A stretch of DNA of 64,000 nt from contig NZ_BBWJ01000051.1 of the NCBI RefSeq assembly GCF_001463745.1, positions 28,164 to 92,163 of the forward strand, in the 5' to 3' direction. Positions 21,161 to 30,384 of the stretch are shown here, one piece after another. The notes under the pieces were generated by a model that was not told the origin of the DNA, made no database searches, and saw nothing but the letters and a program-made list of their open reading frames with translations. The DNA is from Aureimonas sp. AU22 (GTDB lineage Bacteria > Pseudomonadota > Alphaproteobacteria > Rhizobiales > Rhizobiaceae). The translations under genes and the position numbers were made by a program. Within the stretch, counting starts at the first letter, position 1, and every line of letters starts with the position of its first letter.

Positions 21161-21623
21161 GAACGTCCTCCTTTGCTCGGCAAAAGGGACCTGTCGGCGA
21201 CGTAAACCAACTGGACAAAACGCCCATCGGCCTGTGCCGCGGCACGTTCGGATCACCACGTTTGCGTGAACGCGTTTCCCCGGCCGCATGCGGGAAAGTT
21301 ACCGGACGTTCCGAGACGCGGACGCAAGGGCCCCGCAAATCCGGGGAAGCTTCACCGAAAACGAACCTGCCGGGGCGGGCTGCGCCCGTCGCGAACCGCA
21401 TCGCGGCACGTCGGACCGGATAGGGAAAGTTAACCCGACGCGGACACCTTGCGACCACGGGCCCGTAGCCCGACGATTCCGCATGCGAGTGGGGCGACGT
21501 GCGCTTGGCAGCCAAACTTCGGGGAGCCTCCATCGGCGTTCCCGCGCGTGACGCAGGCGGCTCGCCGAGCGGCGAAGACCGCACCGCCAGGCGGCCGCCG
21601 ACGTGGTCGAGGGGCCACGCCGA
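21161..21623. other. Intergenic stretch upstream of cydA
   Basis: This holds the cydA promoter region. A GGGAAAGTTA sequence occurs twice on the plus strand (from 21292 and from 21423) within similar surroundings (ACGCGGAC about 15-30 bp later). It may be a regulator site, but no known operator was recognised. Confidence 0.4.
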
Positions 21624-22004
21624 ATGATGCGTCGGCTCCTCCTGTGCTGGATGCTGATGACGGTCGTCGCGCTGGGCATGCACGGCGTCGTCGCGTCCGC
21701 TTCGACAGTGGAGCGCCAGCCCGCTTGGTCAGACAGGGTCGCTTCAACCGCGACGCGATCGACTGAAGACATGGGCAGGATGGACGAACGGGGACCGCAA
21801 CTCCCGGCGCCTGCCTACGAGCATTGCCACCAGAACGGCTGGTCCGTCGAGGTCTTCGTGCTCGGGGGGCCGGGCGATCGATCGGTTGCCCTCCGCCCCC
21901 GAACGTCCCCGTGGCCCGCTTCGCTATCGATGCCCGTCGCGGTTCCCCCTCCGCGCCCGTCCGGCGTGTCCGCGACGTCCGGGCAGACGGTTCCTTCGGC
22001 GTAA
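21624..22004 (+). CDS. Small exported protein, 126 aa, unknown
   Basis: A clear signal peptide is present (MMRRLLLCWMLMTVVALG then an Ala-rich cleavage region). The mature protein has a YEHCHQNGW patch and a long Pro/Ser-rich tail without known domain. It resembles in style the other small exported proteins in this island. Two adjacent Met codons (21624, 21627) could start it; no strong ribosome-binding site is seen. Confidence 0.45.
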   Translation: MMRRLLLCWMLMTVVALGMHGVVASASTVERQPAWSDRVASTATRSTEDMGRMDERGPQLPAPAYEHCHQNGWSVEVFVLGGPGDRSVALRPRTSPWPASLSMPVAVPPPRPSGVSATSGQTVPSA

Positions 22005-22077
22005 CCGAGGGGATCTTCTCCTGCGCGCGTCACCGAGAGGCGCCCGTCAGGTCGGTGGGTGCCGAGCGTTCACCTTC

Positions 22078-22812
22078 ATGAAAGCGAATGCGCGAATGGC
22101 GATCGAGCCGAACTTCCCACATCCCACCCGCCGGCAGTTCCTGACACTGGCGTCCCTCTCGCTGGGCGCCATCGTCCTGCCCGGCTGCACGACCGTCGGG
22201 ACGCCTCCGCCGACGTCCCCGCCTGCGGAACCCCCGGTCGACCCGAACTATCTCTCCATGTACCGGGCCATGCCGGAGGAACGGTTCCCGATCCCGGCCG
22301 TGAACCTTCGCAAGATCGACCCCCGCTTCTACCGACAGGTCGTGACGGACCCGACGGGCGAGCGTCCCGGGACGGTCGTGGTCGATACGGACAACTACTT
22401 CCTCTACCTGGTACGAGAGGACGGGCAGGCGTTGCGCTACGGCGTCGGTTTGGGACGGCAGGGCTTCACGTGGTCCGGCAAGGGGGTCGTCCAGTGGAAG
22501 CGTCCGTGGCCGACCTGGACCCCACCGGCCGAAATGATCGAACGACAGCCGGAACTGGAACGGTACAGCGCCGAGAACGGGGGACAACCTCCCGGCCTCG
22601 ACAATCCCCTGGGCGCCCGCGCCCTCTACATCTTCCAGGACGGGGTCGACACGCTCTACCGCCTGCACGGCACCCCGGAGGCCTGGACCATCGGCAAGGC
22701 CGTATCCAGCGGTTGCGTGCGATTGCTGAACCAGGACATCGTCGACCTGTACTCCCGCGTCTCGACACCCTCGCCGATCCTCGTCCGAGGCGGGTTCCCA
22801 ACGTCCGCTTGA
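22078..22812 (+). CDS. L,D-transpeptidase (YkuD family), Tat-type lipoprotein
   Basis: This 244-residue protein is exported. TRRQFLTLASLSLGAIVLPGC has both a twin-arginine and a lipobox cysteine. The YkuD domain follows: a beta-rich DTDNYFLYLV start, YRLHGTPEAW with the His, and SSGCVRLLN with the catalytic Cys. Such enzymes make 3-3 cross-links in peptidoglycan or attach proteins to it; periplasmic copper can inhibit them, which may explain their presence with copper genes. The start is the ATG at 22078; 22096 is an alternative. Confidence 0.9.
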   Translation: MKANARMAIEPNFPHPTRRQFLTLASLSLGAIVLPGCTTVGTPPPTSPPAEPPVDPNYLSMYRAMPEERFPIPAVNLRKIDPRFYRQVVTDPTGERPGTVVVDTDNYFLYLVREDGQALRYGVGLGRQGFTWSGKGVVQWKRPWPTWTPPAEMIERQPELERYSAENGGQPPGLDNPLGARALYIFQDGVDTLYRLHGTPEAWTIGKAVSSGCVRLLNQDIVDLYSRVSTPSPILVRGGFPTSA

Positions 22813-22978
22813 GGCAGCGTCCGGTGGAACCCGCTCCCGTCGCCGCGCCGGGTGCGGGTTCCCGGTCCAGTTGCCAGTGCGCGCCGCCGGGGCTTCGTCG
22901 GCCGCTCGAGGTCGGGAACGCGTTCCCGCCGCATTGCCGTGACACCGGAGCGAACCGTTTTCGAACCGGAGCCACACG

Positions 22979-23518
22979 ATGGCGGTCTTGCGTCCCTGGA
23001 TGGCCCTGCTGATCCCGCTGTCGCCGACGGACGTGTCGGTCGCGGCCAGCCAGGCAGGTGCTTCGCCGGCCGGCCCCGTCGCGGAGTTGGCCGTGCTCAC
23101 CGTTCCACGGGAAGGGGACGGCGACCTGGAGGGGTACCTCGTGGTTTGGAACGGCGTGGCCGCGGAGGCATACCTCGAGAATGTCGAAGGTGACGCCTTC
23201 AGCCGCGTGCGGTTCGTCCAGCCATCGGACAGGTCCCGTGCCGGAGCGAAGGAGAAGCAGCCCGGCGTAACGATTCCCGGTCACGCCGAGTTGGTGATGT
23301 TGCAGCGGGGGATCCACATGCACCTCACCCCGAAGGACCCGATCGCCATAGGGGACACGGTGACGCTCGACCTCGCTTTCCGCGACGGGACCGTGCAGAC
23401 CCTGTCCGCGACGGTCGAGGGCTATCGCGACGCCGACGACCTACACCATCACGATCAATCGAGCCCGGATTGGCTGGACAAGCTCGATGGGGCCGCCGGC
23501 CGGAGAGGCGACGACTGA
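22979..23518 (+). CDS. PCuAC-type copper chaperone domain protein, 179 aa
   Basis: After an N-terminal signal-like segment, the C-terminal half matches PCu(A)C copper chaperones: HAELVMLQRGIHMHLTPKDP then IGDTVTLDLAFRDG. These periplasmic proteins deliver copper to the CuA site of cytochrome oxidase. The IHMHL copper site is present, but the N-terminal half of the usual His/Met motif is not obvious, and the C-terminus adds a His-containing tail (DDLHHHDQ). CGGAG stands 8 nt before the ATG. A complete PCuAC protein is coded at 28.8-29.3 kb. Confidence 0.78.
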   Translation: MAVLRPWMALLIPLSPTDVSVAASQAGASPAGPVAELAVLTVPREGDGDLEGYLVVWNGVAAEAYLENVEGDAFSRVRFVQPSDRSRAGAKEKQPGVTIPGHAELVMLQRGIHMHLTPKDPIAIGDTVTLDLAFRDGTVQTLSATVEGYRDADDLHHHDQSSPDWLDKLDGAAGRRGDD

Positions 23519-23696
23519 CATCGTCCCCGTGGCCTCGGGATTCCCGGGGGCCCCGTTCGGCGCCTCTTGGGCATGCCGTCCCGTACGGCCCGCCCGGTTG
23601 CCGGAGGGGCAACCCCTCCGTTGCCCGGCGCTGCGTTCCGGGCGCCGGGAGGAACGGCAGTCGGCCGACGTGGCGCCGACCGTTTCGGGTCGGGCG

Positions 23697-24314
23697 TCAG
23701 GGCACGAGCAGCACCGTTCCGATCCAGCCGAACTCGCGGGCTTCCTCGAGGAGCTCGAAGGCGGGCCACGCGAGCAGGAACAGGAGGCCGTCCGCCAGCG
23801 TGCGTGCCACGCGGTCGGGGCGCACCGCGACCACGGGCATGTCGCGCCAAGCCGAAAGCCGAGGGCCGTAGCGCGGCACCCGCTGGCGGTAAGCTTCGTA
23901 GGCAGGGCCGAACTCCGCGGCGAGGAATGCCTCCTCGCGGCCGATGACGACGCGGAAGATGGCGGCCACCGACAGGGCGAGGACCAAGCCGATGGTCAGG
24001 CTCCCGGACTGGGCGCCGACGCCGAACATCGCCAAGTAGGTGAAGACGTACAACGGGTTGCGGCTGATCGAGTAGGGGCCGACGTCGACGATCTCCCTCG
24101 TCTTGCGTCCGCCGATGTACAGGGAGCACCACGCCCGCCCGATGACCCCCGCGGCGATCGCGGCGAGGCCTGTCGACTCGACGGCCTCTTCCAGGATGGA
24201 GTGCTCGGCCCAAAGCGGCCCGATCGCCAGGCAGAAGGCGAGCAGCACCAAGGCGGACAGTCTCAGGACCTGCTTCCGCCGTTGCTGGACGAGGTCGATG
24301 TCGACGGGATTCAT
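23697..24314 (-). CDS. Isoprenylcysteine carboxyl methyltransferase (ICMT) family membrane protein
   Basis: This 205-residue protein has four to five membrane segments and the C-terminal ICMT-type core: GPYSISRNPLYVFTYLAMFG followed by REEAFLAAEFGPAYEAYRQRVPRY. These residues bind SAM in related phospholipid and isoprenylcysteine methyltransferases. The substrate in bacteria is generally unknown. The start at 24314 has GGAGG 8 nt upstream. A second family member lies at 29.8-30.4 kb, and both are found near copper genes. Confidence 0.85.
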   Translation of the reverse strand: MNPVDIDLVQQRRKQVLRLSALVLLAFCLAIGPLWAEHSILEEAVESTGLAAIAAGVIGRAWCSLYIGGRKTREIVDVGPYSISRNPLYVFTYLAMFGVGAQSGSLTIGLVLALSVAAIFRVVIGREEAFLAAEFGPAYEAYRQRVPRYGPRLSAWRDMPVVAVRPDRVARTLADGLLFLLAWPAFELLEEAREFGWIGTVLLVP

Positions 24315-24531
24315 GGACGGACCTCCGGAATGTGGCTCTGCCGAAGGTGTCGGCCTCAAACGGGGCAGTTCCGAGACGCTGGAGTGGGTCGGTGCAACGG
24401 CGGGCACGGCGAGGTGGTGGACCGTGCCGATCTGCGTCGCCAACCGCCATCTCACGATGCCGTGACTTCGTTTGACCCTATAGCGGGTACAGACCCGAAG
24501 TAGGGCGCATCATGACGAAGGGAGACCATCC

Positions 24532-24837
24532 ATGAAGCTCACCATCGCCGCCTTGTCGACCGTACTGTTCGTCGCTCCCGCCGTGGCTCAGGACGCAGTG
24601 CATCACGGCGACGCCTCTACGATGCACGACTCGGACGCCCGGCACGACCGCTCACGCCACTATCAAGGCGAACCGGACCTGCGCGGTCGGACGGATCGGC
24701 ACCGTCACGACCGTGACGATCGCGGCCGAACAAATCACCATGCCCGCAGCGAGGATCGCAACGGGCACGAAGAAGCGTGCCGCGACGCCGACGGACCGGG
24801 TCACAATGCGTCCGGCCGCACGCCGGACCGCGCCTAG
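24532..24837 (+). CDS. Small exported His/Asp/Arg-rich protein, 101 aa
   Basis: A textbook signal peptide (MKLTIAALSTVLFVAPAVAQ) is followed by a very polar mature part with about 15 His among Asp and Arg residues (HHGDASTMHDSD at its start). It could bind metal in the periplasm. GGGAG lies 8 nt before the ATG. No homologous family is recognised. It precedes the peroxiredoxin gene by 41 bp in the same direction. Confidence 0.6.
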   Translation: MKLTIAALSTVLFVAPAVAQDAVHHGDASTMHDSDARHDRSRHYQGEPDLRGRTDRHRHDRDDRGRTNHHARSEDRNGHEEACRDADGPGHNASGRTPDRA

Positions 24838-24878
24838 ACGCGACGCCGTCTACCCAATCCAAGGAGAGAAGCAGACCA

Positions 24879-25511
24879 ATGCCGCAGCTAGGCGATACCG
24901 TACCCGACTTCGAGGCACAGACGACACAAGGGCCGATCCGCTTCCACGAGTGGCTGGCCGGCTCCTGGGCCGTGCTGTTCTCGCACCCGAAGAACTTCAC
25001 GCCGGTCTGCACGACCGAACTCGGCGACGTGGCGCGCCTCAAGCCCGAGTTCGACCGACGCGGCGTGAAGGTGATCGGCCTCAGCGTCGACGAGTTGGCG
25101 CGCCACGGCGCCTGGGAAGACGACATCGAAGAGACGCAGGGGCAGCGCGTCGACTTCCCGCTCATCGCCGACCACGACCGCCACGTCTCTCAGCTCTACG
25201 GCATGATCCATCCCAACGCGAGCGACACGCTGACGGTGCGTTCGGTGTTCGTCATCGGCCCCGACCGGAAGCTGAAGCTCAGCCTGAACTATCCGGCGAG
25301 CACGGGCCGCAACTTCGACGAGATACTCCGCGTCGTCGACTCGCTTCAGCTCACCGCGAACCATTCGGTCGCGACCCCGGTGAACTGGCGCCAGGGCGAG
25401 GACGTCATCATCGCGCCATCGGTCTCCGACGAGGCCGCCCGCGAGAAGTTTCCCGACGGTTGGAAGACGCTGAAGCCCTACCTGCGCGTCGTCGCGCAAC
25501 CCAAGGGCTGA
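24879..25511 (+). CDS. 1-Cys peroxiredoxin (Prx6 type)
   Basis: This 210-residue thiol peroxidase reduces hydrogen peroxide and organic peroxides. The active-site loop is PKNFTPVCTTELG with the peroxidatic Cys and the resolving set Thr/Arg; the late KLSLNYPASTGRNFDEILRVVDSLQ and the C-terminal extension with VNWRQGEDV mark the Prx6 subfamily. AAGGAGAG stands about 10 nt upstream of the ATG at 24879. It is followed by a metallo-hydrolase 33 bp downstream, a likely sulfur/oxidative-stress operon. Confidence 0.95.
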   Translation: MPQLGDTVPDFEAQTTQGPIRFHEWLAGSWAVLFSHPKNFTPVCTTELGDVARLKPEFDRRGVKVIGLSVDELARHGAWEDDIEETQGQRVDFPLIADHDRHVSQLYGMIHPNASDTLTVRSVFVIGPDRKLKLSLNYPASTGRNFDEILRVVDSLQLTANHSVATPVNWRQGEDVIIAPSVSDEAAREKFPDGWKTLKPYLRVVAQPKG

Positions 25512-25544
25512 TCGATGGACGATCGGGGAAGCGAGGAGACGGCG

Positions 25545-26426
25545 ATGGGGATCGACGTGCACACGTTCCACGACGTGCGCAGCGGCACGGCCACCCATGT
25601 CGTCTCCTGCCGCACATCCGGGTCCTGCGTGGTGATCGACCCCGTGTTCGATCTGGACCCGAAGTCGGGGCGTACCAGCCGCGCCCCGGTCGACGCCGTG
25701 GTCGAATTCATCCAGGCCGAGAACTTGCGCCTCGAATGGATCCTGGACACCCATGTCCATCACGACCACGTCTCCGGCGCCATCGCCCTTCGGGAGGCGG
25801 TTGGCGGGCGGATCGGGATCGGCCGGCTGGTGATCGAGGTCGGTGCAGCGGTGAGGGACGTCTACGCCCTTCCGGACGCGGCAACGGACGAAGCCGTCGT
25901 CGACCCGTTCGACCGTCTCTTGGACGAGGGCGACCGACTGCCGTTCGGCGAGCAGACGATCGAGGTGTGGGCAACGCCGGGGCATACAGTCGATCATCTG
26001 AGTTACCGCATCGGTAACGCCATTTTCGTCGGCGACACGCTGTTCATGCCGGACTCCGGGACCGCACGCTGCGACTTCCATCGCGGCGATGCGCGCCGCC
26101 TCTACGCCTCGATCCACCGAATTTTGGCGGAGCCGGAAGAGACCCGTCTCTTCGTCTGCCACGACTATGGGGCGGATGGCAGCCGGCCTCCCGCCTGGGA
26201 GACGACGGTCGGCGCGCAGCGGACGGACAACATCCATGTCGGCGACGGATGCGGCGAGGAGGCTTTCGTAGCGCTGCGTCGCGAGCGCGACGAGGGTCTC
26301 GATATGCCCGCCCTTCTGCTCGCCTCGCTTCCGCTCAACATCGTGGCTGGTCGCTTTCCCTCTCCAGCCGCCAACGGACGCGTCATCCTGGCCATGCCAC
26401 TCGACGTCCCGGGGCATGCGATCTGA
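25545..26426 (+). CDS. Metallo-beta-lactamase-fold hydrolase, persulfide-dioxygenase-like (ETHE1/Blh group)
   Basis: This 293-residue protein has the metal site THVHHDHVSGA near the N-terminal third, GHTVDHLSYRIG, GDTLFMPDSGTARCDF and CHDYG. The DTLF...D.GT.R.DF stretch fits the ETHE1/Blh group that oxidises glutathione persulfide with a mononuclear iron. I chose the ATG at 25545 because GAGGAG lies 7 nt upstream; the ATG at 25515 lacks such a site. With the peroxiredoxin it would detoxify reactive sulfur and oxygen species, which also suits the sulfide-resistant CydAB oxidase. Confidence 0.88.
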   Translation: MGIDVHTFHDVRSGTATHVVSCRTSGSCVVIDPVFDLDPKSGRTSRAPVDAVVEFIQAENLRLEWILDTHVHHDHVSGAIALREAVGGRIGIGRLVIEVGAAVRDVYALPDAATDEAVVDPFDRLLDEGDRLPFGEQTIEVWATPGHTVDHLSYRIGNAIFVGDTLFMPDSGTARCDFHRGDARRLYASIHRILAEPEETRLFVCHDYGADGSRPPAWETTVGAQRTDNIHVGDGCGEEAFVALRRERDEGLDMPALLLASLPLNIVAGRFPSPAANGRVILAMPLDVPGHAI

Positions 26427-26531
26427 CCGGACGTCCGAGCGTGGAAGAGGTCCGCGAGATGGATCCGCGGACCTTCGTCCGGTTCGCCGTGCCCGGCTTC
26501 CACCGCCGTCCTCGTAGCCTTCGCCGATGCC

Positions 26532-26966
26532 TCAGGTGGACCGTTCGGACTTCGGGGAGAGGGTCCCGATGATCCGGCAGTCCGCTACGGTCCCGCAGCG
26601 GCACTGGTCGAGCAGGCAGTCGAGTTCGCGTTGCATGGCCCGGAGGTCGTCGATCTTGGCCTGGACCTCGGCGAGGTGCTGGCGGGCCAGGACATCGACT
26701 GCCTCGCAGGACTGTTCCCGGTCGTCGGACAAGGCCAGGAGCCGGCGTATCCGATCGAGCGAGAAGCCGAGGTCCCTTGCCCTCCGAATGAAGATCAGTC
26801 GATCCAAGTGGGAGCGTTCGTAGGATCGGTAGTTCCCGTTCGTGCGGGCGGGCGCGGGCAGGAGACCGTTGCGTTCGTAGAACCGGATCGTCTCTACCTT
26901 CGTCCCCGTTGCCCGCGCCAACATGCCGATCGTCAGGACGCTGATCTTGGAGATGGTAAGCTCCAT
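26532..26966 (-). CDS. MerR-family heavy-metal-responsive regulator
   Basis: This 144-residue regulator has the N-terminal winged helix-turn-helix (LTIGMLARATGTKVETIRFYE), the DNA-contact wing NYRSYERSHLDRL, a coiled-coil dimer helix, and C-terminal cysteines: one at the start of the long helix (QSCEAVDVL) and others in LDQCRCGTVADCRI. This pattern fits sensors of divalent metals (ZntR/PbrR/MerR type) more than CueR. It stands just downstream of the thiol/copper operon, in the same direction, so it may be transcribed with it or autonomously. Confidence 0.9.
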   Translation of the reverse strand: MELTISKISVLTIGMLARATGTKVETIRFYERNGLLPAPARTNGNYRSYERSHLDRLIFIRRARDLGFSLDRIRRLLALSDDREQSCEAVDVLARQHLAEVQAKIDDLRAMQRELDCLLDQCRCGTVADCRIIGTLSPKSERST

Positions 26967-27031
26967 GTGTCGATGGACTCAGCAAGCCATCAGGCCAGGA
27001 TGCGGCCACGAAGCCCTTCCCGGATCGCTCA

Positions 27032-27685
27032 CTAGGACAACCCCTTCGTCCGTTCGATCTCCGCCGCGATCGCCTCATAGAGCGGCTGCGGGCCGAACTG
27101 TGCCGGCTCCTTGCCGTTGACGAAGAAGGTCGGGGTCTTCTGGATGCCAACCGCCTCGAGGTCCGCAACGTCACGTTCGAGCACGGCCGTCACCTCGGGA
27201 AGCACGGCGTCGCGCCGCGCTTGCGCGAGGTCGATGCCGGCCGTGCCGGCGATCTCCCACGCCTTCGCGATGTCGGGCGCCCCGTGGACGGCCCACTCCG
27301 GCTGCCGCTCGAACACGCGGTCGAGGACCGCCTCGAACTTGTCCTGCCGCCGGGCCGCCTCCAGGATGCGAACGACCTCGTCCGAACCCTCGTGCAGGGG
27401 CGTGTAACGCAGCACCAGCCGGAGGTCGTCGGGATACCTGGAGAGGATCTGCCCGAGGATCGGATGGAAGGCGCGGCAGGCCTCGCAGGACGGGTCGAAG
27501 AACTCGACCAGCGTCACCCGGGCCTCGTCCGGCCCGATCACGGGGGAGTGCGGGCGGACGAGCTGGTCTCCTTCCGCCGAGAGGGGAGCGGCCCCGGGAC
27601 GGCTGGCGCGATACCAGGCCGCTCCCCCGCCGAAGGCGAGAAGGGCGGCAGCGGCGGTGGAGGCGACGAAAGTTCGGCGGTTCAT
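27032..27685 (-). CDS. DsbA-family thiol:disulfide oxidoreductase, exported
   Basis: This 217-residue periplasmic protein has a leader with NRRTFVASTAAAALLAFGGG and a thioredoxin-fold active site FFDPSCEACRAFHP (CEAC). The cis-Pro region is KTPTFFVNGKEP. Its stop is followed by the regulator gene, and its ATG overlaps the DsbB stop (TCAT at 27682-27685). It probably oxidises or isomerises thiols of the copper chaperones coded nearby, with the neighbouring DsbB recycling it. Confidence 0.92.
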   Translation of the reverse strand: MNRRTFVASTAAAALLAFGGGAAWYRASRPGAAPLSAEGDQLVRPHSPVIGPDEARVTLVEFFDPSCEACRAFHPILGQILSRYPDDLRLVLRYTPLHEGSDEVVRILEAARRQDKFEAVLDRVFERQPEWAVHGAPDIAKAWEIAGTAGIDLAQARRDAVLPEVTAVLERDVADLEAVGIQKTPTFFVNGKEPAQFGPQPLYEAIAAEIERTKGLS

Positions 27686-28152
27686 GCATGTCTCCTTCCA
27701 ATGGGAAGAACGAGGAAAAGGGTGATCGCGGCGAACGCTCCGAGAGACAGGAGCGGCAGGGGCAGGCCGCCGAGGATGGTCATGTCGGCGCTCGCGCAGG
27801 ACGGGCCCGCCCCGCAGGGCTCGATCGCTTCCGGAATGATCCCGGCATAGAGAAGGGCGTGGAACGCGGCGACGGCGAGCCCCGCGAGCGCGAGCGGCAG
27901 CGCGTAGACCCGCACGCCCCGGTCGCCCCGGAAGGCGGCGACGCCGAGCACGGCCGCCAGCGGGAACATCGCGATCCTTTGGTACCAGCACAGGACGCAA
28001 GGGGCCTGCCCCATGACCTCGCCGACGAATATCGCACCGAGCGTCGAGACAAGTGCGACGACCCAGGCGGCGTGAAGGGAGGCCAAGCCGCGGGTTGGGA
28101 CTTCGACAGCCCCGGCATCCCGCTCCGTCCCGTCAACCGTTAGCGTCGGCAT
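27682..28152 (-). CDS. dsbB: DsbB-family disulfide bond formation protein
   Basis: This 156-residue inner-membrane protein passes electrons from DsbA to quinone. The first cysteine pair is in GQAPCVLCWYQRIAMFP and the second pair in AIEPCGAGPSCASADM; four membrane helices are visible. I chose the ATG at 28152, with GGAGG 7 nt upstream, inside the end of the sco gene. It overlaps the next gene (dsbA-like) by 4 bp. Confidence 0.93.
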   Translation of the reverse strand: MPTLTVDGTERDAGAVEVPTRGLASLHAAWVVALVSTLGAIFVGEVMGQAPCVLCWYQRIAMFPLAAVLGVAAFRGDRGVRVYALPLALAGLAVAAFHALLYAGIIPEAIEPCGAGPSCASADMTILGGLPLPLLSLGAFAAITLFLVLPIGRRHA

Positions 28153-28840
28153 CGGTGCCCTCCGTCGTTTTCCTGTCGCCCGCACCAGCCGGCCCCGCGG
28201 TCCCGTCCCCGCTCACGGCTGCTCTCGAGCCGCTCGGACCTTCGATGAGGCGCATCACCTTGGCCCACCGCACCGCCGTGTCCTCGTGCATGTCCAGAGT
28301 GCCTGCGAAGCCACCGTCGCGGTCGTAGAGATAGACTCCCGCCGAGTGATCGACGGTGTAGTCGCCGCCCTCGGTCGGCACCTTCTTGCGGTAGGCCTTG
28401 AAGGCAGCGAAGGCGCGATCGACTTCCGCTTCCGTTCCCGTGAGTCCGACGATCCGCGGGTCGAAGGACTGGAGGTAGGCGTTCAGCACTTCCGGCGTGT
28501 CCCGTTCCGGGTCGCCGCTGACGAGCACGACCTGGAGGTCGTTGGAGCGGTCGCCGAGGTCGGCCAGGAGAACCGAGAGTTCGCCAAGTGTCGTCGGGCA
28601 GATGTCGGGACAGTGCGTGAAGCCAAAGAACACGGCGACCGGCTTGCCGCGGAAACCACCCCAAGTCCTCGGCTTGCCGTCCTCGTCGATCAAGGCGAAC
28701 TCGCCGCCGATGTCGGGAGACGACGACGTGAGGGCCGTCCCGCGTTCGGCGGTCGGTAAGCTCCAAGCCAATCCGACGAGCACCCCCGCGGTCACGACGA
28801 CGGCACCCCAGAGGAGGAGACGCGCGGTGCGCAACGTCAC
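28133..28840 (-). CDS. SCO1/SenC family copper chaperone
   Basis: This 235-residue membrane-anchored periplasmic protein helps build the CuA centre of cytochrome c oxidase. The copper ligands are the two Cys in THCPDICPTTLGEL and the His in YTVDHSAGVYLYD. An N-terminal helix (LLLWGAVVVTAGVLVGLAW) anchors it. It starts at a GTG, 2 bp after the stop of the PCuAC gene, with GAGGG upstream. The C-terminal 30 residues are a low-complexity extension. Confidence 0.95.
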   Translation of the reverse strand: MTLRTARLLLWGAVVVTAGVLVGLAWSLPTAERGTALTSSSPDIGGEFALIDEDGKPRTWGGFRGKPVAVFFGFTHCPDICPTTLGELSVLLADLGDRSNDLQVVLVSGDPERDTPEVLNAYLQSFDPRIVGLTGTEAEVDRAFAAFKAYRKKVPTEGGDYTVDHSAGVYLYDRDGGFAGTLDMHEDTAVRWAKVMRLIEGPSGSRAAVSGDGTAGPAGAGDRKTTEGTDADANG

Positions 28841-28842
28841 GG

Positions 28843-29325
28843 TCAGTGTCCCTCGTGCGAGAAGGAAGTGGTGGCCACGCCCAGGCCTTCGACAGAGAAG
28901 CGGACGGGCACGGTTCCGGCACGCTCGAACACGAGGGTGCCGTCGAACGACTGACCCTTCACGATCGGCTCCTTGAGGTCGAGCAGCATGATGTGGGAAC
29001 CGCCGCTGGCGAGCTTGATCGTCGCGCCGGGCTCCAGGACGATCCCGCCCTCGACGCGCCGCATCCGCGCGACGCCGTCCTCGACGGTGGAGGCGTGTAT
29101 CTCGAAGCGTCCGGCCACGTCCGCCGATCCCCCGACCAGTCGGTCGGGTTCCGCCCCGTCGTTGCGGATCGAGACGTATCCGGCACCGACCCTCGCCGCC
29201 GGCGGCGTCGGACGTGAGGAGGGATGGTCGATCGTCAGGTCTCCGGCCTTGAACTCGTGCGCGGCGGCAGGACCCGACAGGGCGAAACAGGCCGCGACGG
29301 TTGCCGCGATGGCCGGGGTCTTCAT
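28843..29325 (-). CDS. PCu(A)C copper chaperone
   Basis: This 160-residue exported protein has a signal peptide ending AAAHEF. It carries the full copper motif: His in RFEIHAST, Met in VARMRRVEGG, and the SHIMLLDLKEP pair His-x-Met. It receives copper in the periplasm and works with the Sco protein coded 2 bp downstream. Its ATG overlaps the DUF411 gene by 4 bp. The tail has extra His residues. Confidence 0.94.
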   Translation of the reverse strand: MKTPAIAATVAACFALSGPAAAHEFKAGDLTIDHPSSRPTPPAARVGAGYVSIRNDGAEPDRLVGGSADVAGRFEIHASTVEDGVARMRRVEGGIVLEPGATIKLASGGSHIMLLDLKEPIVKGQSFDGTLVFERAGTVPVRFSVEGLGVATTSFSHEGH

Positions 29326-29765
29326 TTCGGGTACCTCGCGTAGACCTTGGACGTGCCGTCGCGCGCGACGAGGAGCACCTCGTAGGGTTCGTCGCTCGTT
29401 CCCATGCCCGGGCTGCCCGGCGGCATGTCGGGAACGGCGAGACCGACGGCGTCGGGACGCTCGGCGAGGAGGCGCTTCACTTCCGCCGCCGGGACGTGCC
29501 CCTCCACGACGTAGCCGCCGACGAAGCCCGTGTGGCATGAGGTCTGACCGGGCTTCAGTCCGGCGCCCGTCTTCTTGGCGTAGAGGTCGGCCATGGCGAG
29601 GTTGTCGTTCGTGACCTCGAACCCTGCCTTCTCCAGGTGCTTGATCCAGCCCACGCAGCAGCCGCACCCCGACGTCGAGAACACGTCGACGGTCTCGGCC
29701 GCAAGCGCGGGGACGGAGAGGAGCGCGAGCGTCCCGGCGAGTAGTGTCGTGCGTGTGGGTCCCAT
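29322..29765 (-). CDS. DUF411 metal-binding protein
   Basis: This 147-residue exported protein begins with a signal peptide (LLAGTLALLSVPALAAE). The family motif is STSGCGCCVGWIKHL, a CxCC metal site, followed by QTSCHTGFVGGYVVEGHVPA. DUF411 proteins are found with copper resistance genes and probably bind copper or silver. It overlaps the next gene by 4 bp and belongs to the same minus-strand operon. Confidence 0.92.
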   Translation of the reverse strand: MGPTRTTLLAGTLALLSVPALAAETVDVFSTSGCGCCVGWIKHLEKAGFEVTNDNLAMADLYAKKTGAGLKPGQTSCHTGFVGGYVVEGHVPAAEVKRLLAERPDAVGLAVPDMPPGSPGMGTSDEPYEVLLVARDGTSKVYARYPK

Positions 29766-29785
29766 GGTTCGTTCCTTGCTGGTCG

Positions 29786-30384
29786 TCAGATCCAGCGCCG
29801 GACGGCGCTTCGATAGGCGGTGTATGCCGGGCCGAACGAGCGTTCGAGGAAACGCTCCTCGTCGCGCACCTGGACCTCGCACCCGATCCAGAAGGCGAGC
29901 GCGCAGGCGATCGCCGCCGGGGACGGCACGGCGACCGCAAGACCGGACGCCATCGCGAGCATCCCGAGGAACACGGGGTTGCGGCTCAGGCCAAATAAAC
30001 CCGTCGTGACCAGGACGTCGGGTGCCTCGTCGGGGATGCCGACCCGCCAGCGCCGGCCCATCTCGCTCATGGCCACGACCGTCAGGACCTGCCCGGCGAC
30101 GGCCAGCGCCAGCCCGGCCAAACGGACGGCGGTGGCCTCGCCCGCGAGCGGTGCGAACGCGGCCGATGCGCTTCCCACGGCATGGAGTCCGAGGGCCACG
30201 AGGCCACCGACGACGGCAGCGGCGAACAGGATGCGGGCCAGCGTCTGCCGGATGCTCCTGCCGAAACCGTAGGCGCGCCCTCCGATCTCGCGGGAGGTTC
30301 GGCAGGTGGCGAGAGCGAGCCATGCCACAGTCACGGCCAGCACGACCGCCGGCCCGAACCGCAGGAGATCGTCGACAGCCGCGT

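Noticed and set aside
26944..26990. MerR-type promoter (TTGCTG, 19-bp spacer, CTTACC) in front of the 26.5-kb MerR gene
   Set aside because: The -10 box would lie inside the first codons of the gene, and no suitable later start keeps the helix-turn-helix intact. The match is probably chance.
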